Source: Trifolium pratense (taxonomy: Eukaryota > Streptophyta > Magnoliopsida > Fabales > Fabaceae). Taken from it: a stretch of 64,000 nucleotides of DNA. Positions 35,501 through 48,029 of this stretch are shown here, piece after piece (the first letter of the stretch is position 1; each line of letters opens with the position of its first letter). Under the pieces are notes generated by a model. The model made no database searches. It was not told the DNA's origin and worked only from the letters and a program-made list of their open reading frames with translations. Position numbers and translations under genes: made by a program. The stretch lies in contig NC_060060.1 in NCBI RefSeq assembly GCF_020283565.1, positions 38,936,001 through 39,000,000 on the forward strand. Reading direction: 5' to 3'.

Positions 35501-37636
35501 ATAAAAAACTAAATGTAATACTGTTTGGAAGAGATGTAGCATAATAACTAAAGCTAGTGGCATCCTAAAATGGGTTAACATTTTTTCATCATTGATTGGA
35601 TTCTACCCATTTCTTTCCCTTTTCTTGCATTTCAGAATATATAATTATTTTTCTTATAAGTTTGTGTTTGAATAAACACAGGCATTATTTTACTCAGCTT
35701 TACGCTGTTCTCGTGAGATGCTGATAGTGAATGATACAACTAGTAGTCTGGTGGCTGCCGTCAGTAATCGTTTGAGTGCACTCTCCTTTCACATGAGAGA
35801 GTACTATTGGGTTAACATGAAAAAGATTAATGAAATATATCGCTACAAAACGGAAGAGTATTCTACTGATGCTGTCAACAAATTTAACATCTATCCAGAG
35901 CAAATTCCTTCATGGCTCGTGGACTGGATATCTGAGGAAGGTGGATATTTCATCGGAAATCTGCAACCTGCTCACATGGACTTTAGGTTTTTCACACTTG
36001 GAAACCTTTGGGCCATTGTCTCTTCTTTAGGGTCAAAAAGACAGAATGAGGGCATTTTGAATTTAATAGAGGCCAAATGGGATGATATCATTGGTCAAAT
36101 GCCTCTCAAGATATGCTATCCAGCATTGGAGGGCGAGGAGTGGCGTATAATCACTGGTTGTGACCCCAAGAACACGTAAAATTTCTTGTTCTTTTTGACA
36201 TTGTTTTATTTTCCAAAGAGTAATGCTACCACTACAATCTTTCTGATGCAAACATTCACAACTATTCATGCATGTGTACCATTGAAATAAACAGTCATAG
36301 AGTCAATGATCCAACAACTTGCCAGAGTTTTTTTTTTAATCAAAATGTTTTGGCAATATATTTTTATATGCTCTCCTGCCTCATGTTGGAAATTACAATA
36401 ATAGTTTCTTGTTCTTTTTTACATTTTATTTTCGGAAGAGTAATGCTACAACCACAACCTTCTGTTGCAAACATTCCCAACTGTTTCATGCATGTGTACC
36501 ATGAAATTAACAGTCATACAATCAATTATGCAATAACTTGCCATACATTTTTTTTTTATCAAAATGGTTTTGGCCGTTGCATTATTCATACTCAATGTAT
36601 TTGTTTGTTATGTTCTCTCTTGCATCCTGTTGGAAATTACAATAATAACTTTGTCTAACTTCTTGCAGCCCTTGGTCATATCACAATGGCGGATCTTGGC
36701 CGACACTTATCTGGCAGGTGAGTTTGATATTTTTTTGGAAAATATCGTCCTTAAGATGATGATTCGTAATTATTATTATTATTATTGCACTTACCTCCCT
36801 CGAGATATGTTTAATTGACACATAGACCCCATGTATTTTGTAAGTCTAAAAGATATTGACCGCTCCTCACCTACAGATTCTCCTCTATTATTAAAACTAG
36901 GGGAGGGGAGGATGTGTCATTTAAACAAAATTGAGGGGAGACCTGTGCAGTGTTTCCAACAAATAACGGCAACGGGTATTGAGTATTCATTTAAAAATAG
37001 AAGGGGCGTATCAGCGTATCTGCTATTCTAGGGAGGCGAATGCAATACCTTTTTTTTTATTGCCGTTATTATTGGGAAAAAAAATTATGTGGCTTTCTTT
37101 TTATTTGTCTTCTATACTGATTAAGGAAATTCAAACTTGGAAGAAGCCTATATTAGTTGTTTTTTTCATTCTGTCTTTTTCAATTGTGCTTGTTATGTCA
37201 AAATCCAAGAAGTAATTACTTCCTGATTTTGGTCTATTGAAGCTTTTATGATTATGGAAGAATGAAGCCTTTTGTCTTAATGAGCTGACATGATGTCTTT
37301 AAATTACAGTTCACTCTAGCATGCATCAAGATGGGTAGGTCAGATTTAGCACAGAAAGCAGTTAATTTAGCAGAAAAAAGGCTTTGTGAGGATAGATGGC
37401 CAGAATATTATGATACTAGAAATGGGAAGTTTATTGGGAAGCAATCGAGGTTGATGCAGACATGGACTATAGCTGGTTTCCTTACTTCAAAGATGCTTCT
37501 AAAGAATCCAGAGAAAGCATCTTTGTTGTTTTGGGAAGAGGATTTTGAAATTCTTCACAATTGTGTCTGCATGCTTAACAAAACTGGTAGAAGGAAGTGT
37601 TCACGTTTTGCAGCAAGATCAAAGATTCTTGTTTAA
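32513..37636 (+). CDS. Alkaline/neutral invertase, organelle-targeted type (GH100)
   Basis: Splits sucrose into glucose and fructose. Six exons: 32513-33235, 33823-33988, 34182-34393, 35682-36175, 36669-36717 and 37310-37636. All have GT-AG borders and consistent phase, giving 656 residues. Family blocks are present in order: [130 protein letters not shown] and [20 protein letters not shown]. The Asp of IRDF and the Glu of EEWRI correspond to the proposed catalytic pair. The roughly 180-residue N-terminus is Ser/Arg-rich and poor in acidic residues at the start, like a mitochondrial or plastid presequence. Its [10 protein letters not shown] and [10 protein letters not shown] phrases resemble Arabidopsis A/N-InvA/C. 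The ATG at 32,513 is used; an upstream open frame begins only at TTG. Confidence 0.95.
34900..35530. repeat. Probable retrotransposon LTR fragment in invertase intron 3
   Basis: The phrases AACACCAAGAATTTAATGTGGTTCAG, AGCAATTGCCATAGAG and ACAAGAATCACCAAGCCTTTT resemble the ends of plant copia-type LTRs. The matching ends could not be located, so the boundaries are rough. Confidence 0.35.
36181..36655. repeat. Tandem duplication filling invertase intron 4
   Basis: Two diverged head-to-tail copies (about 36,181-36,405 and 36,406-36,650) share TTTCTTGTTCTTTTT, AGAGTAATGCTAC, TTCATGCATGTGTACCAT, AACTTGCCA and TGTTGGAAATTACAATAATA. Together they make up nearly the whole intron. Confidence 0.85.
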
Positions 37637-38216
37637 TAATGACATGTCTTCTTCTTCTACAGTATCTGACTGGTAATACAGTTGTAACTCTGCATGGTGG
37701 AGTAGAGTTGTTTATGGTTTTGAACTTTGAAGGTGGCTCACTCACACACACCTCATCATAGTACGATGATGGACTTCACTTTTCAGAATTTTATCTGCAT
37801 AATAAATAGTTCTGTAACATCATTAAATATGTGGGGGTAACTCATTCCACGTAGATTGTTATTCCCTCAATGGTTTTTTTTCACTGTAACTGCATGTGCC
37901 ATGTGGCTTCACTGTGTATCTGACTACACCAATAATAATCACATTGTTTTTCTTTTTTGAATAAAAGAACTTGCATATTTATTTCAGTTAGAAATTGCAT
38001 ATTTCTATATTCATTACTTTGTTGGTAGAAGTACTATATTCATTACTTAGCCTTAGCCTGTGCTTGGTATTACGGTGGGTATGTCAGAGCCACGATGACT
38101 CACCGTGATTTTACAGAAATTATAGAACGTAGCTTTTGGAAAATCACGATGGATTACCGTAATTCTGACATATTCACCGTGATACGAAACACACACTTAT
38201 TATCTCTAAGCTATGC

Positions 38217-38292
<76 letters not shown>

Positions 38293-38712
38293 CAATTCAT
38301 GTATTCAAATTCTCTTATCTCATCTCTAATCAGAAAGTGTTGTAACAAGCATATAAGCTATAACATTATCTAGTAAATAAATTTGCAACATTAATAAGAT
38401 AAAAAAATGGAAAGACAAGATAGATCAGAGAGAGATTGTGATTGATGAATGAAGAGAACAGAACTGGCAACCATCTATTAGTACTCAGTCTTACATACAT
38501 GAACAGTAGCTTTCTTTGCCATCTCAAGTTAACTTCTGAACAAATTTAGGCAAACAAAAGCACATAACCTTTCCAAGGTCCAAAAAGAAAACCAAAAAAA
38601 ATTTAAATAAATATTAAAAAAAAAAAAAAAAAAAAGGGAACAAGCAACAACAACCTGTCCTTTACATTACACATTAATTTTAGTATTGCTACAATCTCAA
38701 CTTTAGCAATGC
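37637..38712. other. Convergent 3' ends of invertase and GA2ox
   Basis: This interval holds both 3' UTRs, an (ATT)n microsatellite at 38,217-38,292 and a poly-A run at 38,611-38,634. No other gene. Confidence 0.6.
38217..38292. repeat. (ATT)n microsatellite
   Basis: About 25 TTA/ATT units between two convergent genes. The poly-Tyr open frame across it (38,095-38,373) is an artefact of the repeat. Confidence 0.95.
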
Positions 38713-41700
38713 TCATGACATGTTTGCTCTAAAAAGTTGAATTCTAGTGTCACCAAGTCTTAGAGAGTAAGTAGCTTTTTTGTAATCGGCCCAAGTAAAT
38801 GTTCTGAAGAGAGAGGGCCTGTGAGGTGTAACCAAAACTGGTGGAGCAACAATGGAAGCATTTAGAGGTGGAGCCCCAAAATATGCCATTGACATTCTAG
38901 TTTTGTATGAGTTTGTCATTGCCCTATGTCTCACGCTTACAAATCTTCCATTTGTCATAACCTGTGTGTCATCACAATACACCCACAGAAAAAATCAATC
39001 ACCTTCCATTTTATATTTACATGTCATGAAGCCCTTATTTGTTCACATTCATGATCTTTATGTAAAATGTCAATAGATTGATCTCAATTGTATAAAAATG
39101 AAATCAGGAAAAGTTATTTATTGGAAGTTTTGTTTCATTTTTAGAAGATTTAAAATTGATTTTGGAGGTGTAAAATTGGTTTTGTTTCTATAATTTGTTC
39201 TAACCTTTTTCTTTTCGATAATCGATAATACATTCTAACTTGAAGTTGGAATTTTGAACTTTTACCTCTACAATTCATTTTTTTCCTTAAATTTATTCGA
39301 TTAGAATCTTTTCATTTCTCAAAAGAAATAAATGACTCCATTGAATTAATACGCTTAATCGATTGATGTGTCCCTTAAAAATACATATCCCTAGCTAGTT
39401 TTTATAACTAGCTATATAGCACATTAGTGTGATTATGAACAGAGAATTGATAATAATACTAAAATTTCAAAACAATAGACATTAATTCAATAATGCATGT
39501 CATTTCACTTCAATTCCTATCAAGTTGAAAAAATTTCCCCTTTTTCATGCAAGTGTGTTGATATATAGATACATAGAACAGGCCCCTATTGAGTGTGAGA
39601 CCCTCTCTTTTATTATGGTATAAACAAAATGCATCAAGAAAAAGTGTGTGGGGTTAAAATGACATAAAATATAGAAAGAAATTAAAAACAAATTATTGAT
39701 TGAAATCGTTTAAATTGTAGATGGTAAAAAGTAAGAGATAAATAAAGATAAACATATACAATATCACACAGCGTTTCAATATTTTGAAATGAACGTAAAG
39801 GGAAAAGAATAATATAAGTAAAAATATACAGTGTTACATACGATAGTCGATATTATGTAAAAGAAAACATAAATAAGATATGAAAAAAAGAGAGTTGGGT
39901 GTATGAATAGGAACATACCTCAAGGACATCACCTACATTAACACAGAGAGCAGAGGGGTCAGGGTTAACAGGAATCCAGAGACCATGTTGAAGAGAGATT
40001 TGAAGACCAGAAACGTCATTAGATCTAAGAATGGTCAAAATCTGAGGGTCAGAATGCTCCCCAAAGCCAACATTGTTGGAATGTGACTTGTCCTTAGGTG
40101 GGTAGTGATTTAGCCTAAGAACTGAGTCACTTTCAATATCCTTTATTAAACTGCTGAATACCTTTGTATCAGGGACCCCCAAACCCTCTGCCATTAACTC
40201 TAGTATCTCACATGCCACCTCTTTCACTGCTTCTGTATATGAACTCACTCTATACCTATAGTATCATCATCATCATATTCATATTAACATAGCTACTAAA
40301 ACATTACAAATAACAGTACTCAAATAAGGAAACATGTTAGTTGTTACTATTATATTTAGATGAACGCTCAGTGTATCGGTACACTGTTGAGGTGGATCAT
40401 TCTGATAGGTTCAATAACTCATAAACACAATTTACGAATCTATCAGAATTATTCACTTTAATAGTATACTGATATATATCTAAATAAAATATGTACTGAA
40501 GAATTCACGGTATATTTATCCCTAGCTAGAGGCAATAAATTAATTTGTTGATTATATTGATTTTCCTAAGCTGGTTGGTGGTGACTAAGATAGAGAAGTA
40601 ACTGAACTCAAGCTTTGTCAGTGACACTAGTACTCTATCTGCCTCTTGCCTTGACTACTCACTGCTGCATTTCCTTTTTCTTATAGTAATTTCTTTTTTC
40701 ACCTTTACTCAATATATCATGCTTACGAACATTTTTTTACGCTTCTAACTCAGTCTTACAAACTCGACTTGTATAGTTCATACCTTTGCAATGTTTTTAT
40801 TGCGGTGGTACTAGAGAATGCAAGTTCTTATTGCTAAAAATTCTTTACAAAAATAAATATATATACAACTACTATATGATAAAGAAAAAATAGGATGGTC
40901 CATAACAAAAAAGAAATATTGTGGTCATTTATATAGGGGAGATGTTGAAACTTTGAAGCATATCCGTTCTGTTTCTTTGCTGGTCAGAGAAAATACAACT
41001 CATAAGCAGGTGTAGTAGTTTCAGAACAAAAAGTTAAAACTATTCAATCAACTATAAGATAAGATAGTCACATGAATAATATATTCCGATCGTCTTAAAT
41101 ATTAAAAAAAAATTGAGTCAATAAAAATTGATGTATTTTCGGACAATAAAGTTGAATCAGATACATCAACTTTTATTTGATTAAATTTTCTGAATATTTA
41201 GAAGGGAAATGAGTATTTATCTATATGCTACTCAATTAAGAAACTACTATAGCATATGATTTATAATGAAATAAAAATATGGTGTATATAAAGATAAATG
41301 TGTGCATGATCTTGCCACTACCTAACTCTCCCTTATATAGACTATAGTCTTATATTACTATGGCCACCCTCCAATATCATAGAAAAGCCATATATAATTA
41401 ATACATCTGTTTCTGTATACAAGGCTCTTTTAATAAATTCACACATATTAGTAGTAAAGTTGAATAATTTGTTATATACAATATTAAGTTTGTTAAAAAA
41501 ATTATTATGAAGTCAACATTAACCATATAATTAAACTTTAAGTCTAAAATAAAACAAAAAACTTAAGAAGAAGAAGAAGAAGAAATAATTGAGGGTCTAC
41601 ATTTATTATCTCACTTTTAACTTAAAAAACTAATGTAGTTCAAATGAAGTCTTATAAAAAAAAAAAAGACAAACAAATTTTATTTTGCTTATAAAAATAA

Positions 41701-42145
41701 AGACACAACTTTTTAAAAAAAGTTCTTGCATATAAGGAGAAAACTACTTATATTATATAGTTCTCATGACATACCTGAAGTTAGGATCATCATTGGAAAT
41801 AGTTTTGGATATTTGAGCAATAGAAGAAGTATTAGCATTGAGAAGAAGATACTCAACCTCACCAATGTCACCATTAAATCCTATGTTCTTACAACCATAA
41901 GCAGGTGAAGCTTGTTTCTTTTGACTCATTGGTTTTGCAAAGAAATTAAATCCTGCTTCTTCCATTTTATCAATAGTTTCATCACTAATACCATGGTTTA
42001 TCACCTTAAAAAAACCATACTCTTCACTTGCTTTCACAATTTGTTTTATTACTTCACACCTTTCACCTTTAAGGTCCACTATAGGAATAACATCACTTGG
42101 TAAAATTGTTTCATTCCTAATTGGTTTTGGTGATGCTAGCACCAT
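38713..42145 (-). CDS. Gibberellin 2-beta-dioxygenase (C19-GA2ox type)
   Basis: It inactivates bioactive gibberellins and their precursors by 2-beta-hydroxylation, using Fe(II) and 2-oxoglutarate in the cytosol. Three exons on the minus strand: 42145-41775, 40255-39919 and 38961-38713. Borders are GT-AG with consistent phase, giving 318 residues. The N-terminus has IPIVDL and EYGFFKVINHGIS; AYGCKNIGFNGDIGEVEYLL is typical of C19-GA 2-oxidases. Iron ligands are His191 and Asp193 (FGEHSDPQ) and His248 (VSVRHRA); Arg258 and Ser260 (TRMSM) would bind 2-oxoglutarate. Other matches are GLQISLQHGLWIPVNPDPSA and NVGDVLE-VMTNGRF across the last intron. The two-intron layout is that of known GA2ox genes. 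Length is slightly below the usual 325-345, in the loop before NVGFGEHSD and at the C-terminus. A TATATATAAAT box lies about 240 bp upstream. Confidence 0.95.
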
Positions 42146-42382
42146 ATTTATTTATTTTTTCTTTTTCTTCTAAGTTATAGTATAGATTATAGAACTTTGA
42201 GAGTTAGATATAAATGTGTATTTTTTTTTTTTTTTTTTTTTTGTGTTAGCTAAGTTGGTACTATATAAATAGATGTGAGGAAAGAGAACTAGAAAGAAAG
42301 AGAGAATTTTTTTTAGGAAGAGTATGTGAAGGATATGAACAAGGGAAGAGAAGTGAGTGGAATGGATTATTACCAATGGGGT

Positions 42383-42396
42383 ATATTTATATATAA
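42383..42396 (-). promoter_or_regulatory. TATA box of the GA2ox gene
   Basis: On the minus strand the sequence reads ATTATATATAAATATAC, about 240 bp before the ATG. It is followed by a purine/pyrimidine-biased leader with a 21-base A run (plus-strand T run, 42,220-42,242). Confidence 0.5.
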
Positions 42397-43339
42397 TGCA
42401 GCAAGAATAGGAGTGGATGGGGATTAGAATAATTTATAAATGTAAATACACCTATTACCACAATAATTGATCTATTTACAAAATAAATGAAACTTTCAAT
42501 TTCCAATGCAATAGAAAAAGAAATAATGTCCTTCAAAAAAAAAAAAAAAAATTAATGCCTTGACAAAAAAAAAAGAAATAATGCTATTCACCAAAAAATT
42601 AAAAAAATAAATTTTGTCATATTTTATCTTCTAATTAATATTATGTACATAACTTTTAAATCAATATTTTTCATTTTCATTTATAATAACGATTACACCA
42701 ATATTTATAAGGTATTTTTAGTAAAAGTAATATTCTTTCTATTTTATTAATATATTTTTAATCTATATATATCAAATAATTAAATAAATAATTGATTATG
42801 GTGCGCGATGGAGGGAATAATAATATTTATATAATAACATTTGTTTACAATATTAAATTAATAAATTTTATTATTAAATTAAATGAAATATGATGAAACA
42901 TATTGATTAAATGATAAAAGATAATTTGTTTATAGTGAAAGATTAATTTTCTCGTGCACAATATTAAAAACAAATTATTTATTTTTTATTATGAGAATAA
43001 ATTTATGGTTAGAGAATAATGTTCATTATAAAACATATATAAAAGACCTTTAAACTTATAATTTATTTATAGTTAACTTCTTCAAAACTACTAACTGAAC
43101 TGAAACTCAAAATTCTTTAAATAAATTTAAGACATGTCTAGTGATTATAAATTTAAGACATGTACTCTTTTTAAATTTTTAGAGTTATTTTTCTATTTTA
43201 TTTCATGGGGATTAGGGGATTTGGTATGCTTTATAATGGAAGTACAACTAGCAAAATTCTAAGTTAAGGACATTGACTTTCTACACTCTGTCAGGTGGAC
43301 TGATTATAGCTTTTTCACTTTAATTAGTACTATTTTATA

Positions 43340-43598
43340 CTCCCTCCGTCCCAAAAAGAATGACCCATTTTGAATATATGCACTATTCATATATATTGTT
43401 TTGACCATATTTTTCTACTAATAAATAAAAATAAATATTAACATATAAGATGTTGTTAGATTCGTCTCGATGAGTATTTTCAAAATATCAATTTTTTATA
43501 ATTTTTACTATTATACAATTAAAGATATTAGTCGTCAAAGTTATGCATTGGCATGTGTGTTTCGGTCAACTGGGTCATTCTTTTTGGGACGGAGGGAG
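43340..43598. mobile_element. Stowaway-like MITE
   Basis: Nearly perfect inverted ends CTCCCTCCGTCCCAAAAAGA and TCTTTTTGGGACGGAGGGAG, extended by ATGACCCA, with TA on both sides. The best preserved Stowaway copy in the window (259 bp). Confidence 0.9.
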
Positions 43599-43600
43599 TA

Positions 43601-45548
43601 CTATCTTAATCTGTATAATGTCTTTCTTTGACATAAATCTTCCTTTTTAGTTAACTTTACTACTGTCCTTTTGACTAATCACTTCACTTTCTCTCCCCTT
43701 TCCTTACCAACTTTCACGTGCAAGCAAAAATATTTTTACTTTTTATTTAAGGAAACCTATGATGAACATCTCGGGAGTACTCTTTAAAAATTTTAAATAG
43801 TATATTTTTATGAAAAAATTATGAAAATATATAAATTTAATGTATTAAAAATTAAAATGTTTAACTTTTTGAATAAATAGTTTTTGAAAATATAAATTTT
43901 TTTAAATAAATAATTTATTTAAATAAAATCCTTAAAGAATGTTATAGGGATGCTCGCTAGACTCTTTATTTATTTAATTTAATGAATTTTAAATTTGACT
44001 TCAAAAACATAGCATTAGATTTGATTAGTTGTTTAATTCTTATCTTTCTTTTTAAGAATGAGTAAATAAACCACAAATAATGAATTAGTTTAAATAGTAA
44101 GGATTTTGGACACCTTAAGCATGTTGTCAGAAGTTCGATAATCATAGTTCATGCATGTGGATAAAATTCAGTTAAGATGAGAGAACTCACCTTATGTGCC
44201 TACAAATTTTTCGACAAAGATTAGTCATTGTAAACGTTGGTGAAAACACCGGCAAGAGTCGAATACAAAGACTTCTCAAAAGATCATACATAGTACTACT
44301 CTTGTTCAAACACGATTTAACCGTAGAGTTTTGATATGATCTGATGCATTAATGTTTATAAAATTATTAAATTTGTAATATAATGAAGCAGAAAGCACCA
44401 TGTTATAACTTACCACAAATATACACTTGCTTTAAATATGGAGCTCTCCCGTGCTAAAATAATGGACATTTGGAGACAAAACCTTGATGTTTATGGTTAC
44501 CCATATATACCATTTGCCAGATAACAATCTCACATGTCCTTATCATATTCAAGTGCCATTGAGTAGTAAGTACTTACATATCTTTAATGGGTCACAATAT
44601 ATACCATATTCAAATTTAAATGTTACACATAGCTAGCTAGTACTACATACATACATACTTCAATTGTTGGTTTATACTTCGTTTTCTTCATTACCCTATT
44701 TGTGCCCAAATCCATAAAGCATCAATATCTTTCAAGATGCAATCCTTACATTTATGATTCTTCTTCCACTTTGAATATTTGAATTGCCATGTGAGTGTAA
44801 TATGATTAGATGATGGTGAATATATAAAAGGTCCCCATTTCTAGACAATGCAATAAAAAAATTTCACCACCAAATATCCAGTACACTGGACCGCATAATC
44901 TGGTTCGGGGGGACAGTTCTGACATCAAGTTGTTTCAACCTCATTCCGATTTCAATTGCGAGGAATCGAACAGTGATCATCCCTACCAAGTCCAACTAAT
45001 TTTGTTGATAAAATCATTCTCTTTAGCACTTCATTATTTAATCCTCTAAGGCATGCAAACAATCAAATCAACATTATATCCTAAATTTGATCTATGTTAA
45101 ACAATCACACGAGGGAAGACAAACATTTTGAAAGGGACGCTAAATATGTTGGTGTGGTGTAGTACAATATTAGCTAGATAAGTTTATCGAAGAGAACAAT
45201 AATTGACTAACTCATAGATTTAAAAATACACTCCAACTAGTATAATGCACACCTAGATAGTCTACGACCAATTAAAACCACAGAACATACCTTTTGTTAA
45301 TTTTATTTAATTTAATTTTGTTGGTTGACTGTGTTGTTAATTAGAGATAAGCATGCTTTTTTCCATGCAACATTTTATCCCATACTTCAATGTGCCAAAT
45401 ATTACTATTTTAGGATACACTAATTAAAGTAAAGTAAGAGAAATTAGAATTAGTGCGAGAAATTTCCTCTCAGTTTCTTTCTTCATCCATAATAGTATAT
45501 CACGTTTTATATGTTAGTGGGTCTAAACTTGGAGCAAATACACATTTT
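43601..45548. other. Intergenic, no gene seen
   Basis: AT-rich. It contains one copy of the dispersed repeat with CCAGTACACTGGACCGCATA and CAGTTCTGACATCAAG (44,876-44,990); see 23,478 for its relative. The next gene to the right is TAF9. Confidence 0.5.
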
Positions 45549-45952
45549 CACTATGTTTGTTTAGGTAGATTTACAAAAGAGAGAAATAAGAAAGAGAGAG
45601 ATAGCAAAGAAATTAATTATTTCTATAGTTTGGATGAGGAGAGAAATAAGGAAAGAGAGAAATATAATGATTAGTAACTGCCAAAAATAAATCTCTCCAT
45701 ATTAGGAGAGATTTGTGTGACAAGTAGTGAAATAAATAATTTTACAACAATACCCTCATTCAACTAGTTTATTTTCTTGTAAAAAAGGATAAATTTGTTA
45801 TTTTCTCATTTTTATTAATTTCTCTCTTCTCACTTCTCTATTCATCCAAACCATATAAAATTTCTATTCAATTTCTCTTCTATCTCTCTTCTCTCTTATT
45901 TCTCTCTTCACTATTTCTCTCTTCCCTATCTCTTTGGCATCCAAACATAGTG
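45549..45952. mobile_element. Foldback MITE with CACTA-like ends
   Basis: The ends CACTATGTTTG and CAAACATAGTG are inverted and flanked by TTT on both sides. The arms (GAGAGAAATAAGAAAGAGAG on the left, CTCTCTTCTCTCTTATTTCT on the right) form a long imperfect hairpin over 404 bp. CACTA termini and a 3-bp duplication fit a CACTA-derived MITE. A small open frame inside is not a gene. Confidence 0.75.
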
Positions 45953-48029
45953 TTTATTTTTATGAGGTATGTGCTGTCACATTTTATGTGGTTTCAAATT
46001 TCAACTTTCAATTCAACGTCACATGGTTCCGTAAAGTTATATATACATATATATGTTTTACATATTTAACAAAAAAAGTAATAATTAGAGTGGACACGTG
46101 TCAAATACTCATGTGGCAGGTCTTAGGATGTTAATGAGGTGAGGATTGAGCAGCAAATACTTTACTTCTCTCTTTTCCACCTCTCTTTTTTCGACCATTT
46201 GAAATATTTCTCATTTTCATTTTCTGTTTTGGAGAATATTCTACGCTAATTCACGCTGATCCTCACAATTTCTGCATATCTACTAGTCTTAAAAATCAAC
46301 ATAATTCTATTATTTTCAATCAAACTTGTTGTAAAAGAAAATAAAGTTTAATCATAAAATAAATACAAAAATCAATATATTATTTTGAGTCTTATGACAA
46401 TAATAAATATCATATATAAACGAAGTCTCTACGGAACGGGGGATAAAATTCCGTCCTCATCGTCAAACCTCTCACAGAGGGGATTTCTCCTCAATCTCAT
46501 CCTTTGGGACAAATTTCTTATTTTCGGGTTTTCAAGCAGAACAATCCCTACATAAATCATCATTTATAGATCAAAATTGGCAGTCCTAATATAGTCTACG
46601 ATAAACCAATACTTATAAATTGCTTAAAACTTCAACAATTAAAGACATTGTTGTATTTGTATTTGTATTTGTACTTTGACTTTTGACATTTTTATCCGTT
46701 GAACTAAAACGTTAATGTTTGTTTTCTTAGTCTTGGTCGAACTGATATCATTAGGTTAGGTTAGAAGTAATATCATAAAGTCCTACTGGTGGCATCGATT
46801 ATTTTGCATAGAACATAGATAATATGCTACTACGTATTTTCCACCGCAGAAGCCGTTTTAAGTAGAGATGTGTTGGGTTGGGTCAGAAACAACTCAGAAG
46901 TACTCCATTGCAGTGCTACTGGGTTAGGGGCCTCCTAGCTTGTAAGTAATGGTTTTGTAGAAATGGGGTCCCAATAGAGTCCTATGTGCCCTATCAATCA
47001 CCAATCATCAATACATGAGACGGAATTATTATATCACACAAATTATTGCTCATCAAAAGCAATAGTACATACTATATGCGTGTCTATTGGTTGGTGAGTA
47101 GTGAGTAGTGACTATAGCTAGTATCTAGTAGTAGTATTAAATTTAATAATATTCTCATTTTGTAAGTTTGATTTAGAGGTCAATTCAAAATTTTAATAAT
47201 ATGATATTAGAGTCTATTTAAATTTTATTGGATCTCTTCGGTCCCGAGTGTGAAATCCAACTCTCATTCAAGGAAGCGGATCGATGATAACAACAGGCCA
47301 GAAAGAAATAGAAAGCGGGAATAAGGTCTTAGTGTAGTCGATGTCCTTTTTCAGAGTGAACCCCCTTGGTTGGCGACAAGTCTGACCTTCTATCTCTCAA
47401 TCTTGCGTCGACACTTTCTAGAAGATTTAAATAAGTGTCTATAGATGCAAAGTTGTGTGTTTTAATGTGTGTAAAAATATATCAAATTGGATGAGATAAA
47501 ACTTGAACATGACTTCTTGTAGAAATAATCATCACTTAGTCAATTTTGTAAAGTTAAATTAGACCATTATCAACCTTAAAAAAATTGAACAACAATAAAA
47601 GTATTCTCATGGAACAGTTTGCATTAGTTTGAGGCTAATGTTTCAAACAGCTTATAACGATTGGATTATGGAAAATTACAATTCTAACAAGAAAACTGAA
47701 GATTTGAAGGCCAATGAGAGGGTAAAAAAAGGAACATTGTATTCCCTTAGAAAAAGGTGTCACTGTTGGTTGATATAAGCCTAGGAAAAGATTGAACACT
47801 AGGAGGAGAGGAGATTATTGTAAAAGATGAAATATTGAACACATTCATAAAAAATCCTCACTAGAAAGTAAATTCAGAAAGTTGAATCCTTCACAGTTAC
47901 AATAAAATTACATATATAGTCTCATTCGCAATGAATCACCCCGCATGGGTGATCAGTGTACCTTACAATTCGCAATTTGTTACAACCATCACCTACTAAT
48001 AAAGCATCGATTACATATGGGACTTGAAA
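45953..48029. other. Intergenic, no gene seen
   Basis: The stretch is AT-rich with a few retrotransposon-like scraps, for example GGAACGGGGGATAAAATTCCGTC near 46,433 and GGATCTCTTCGGTCCCGAGTG near 47,230. No domain or reliable open frame was seen. Confidence 0.45.

Noticed and set aside
38095..38373. 92-codon open frame with a poly-Tyr run
   Set aside because: It is a translation of the (ATT)n microsatellite.
45453..45674. Small Arg/Glu/Lys-rich open frame
   Set aside because: It is a translation of the GA-rich arm of the foldback MITE at 45,549-45,952.
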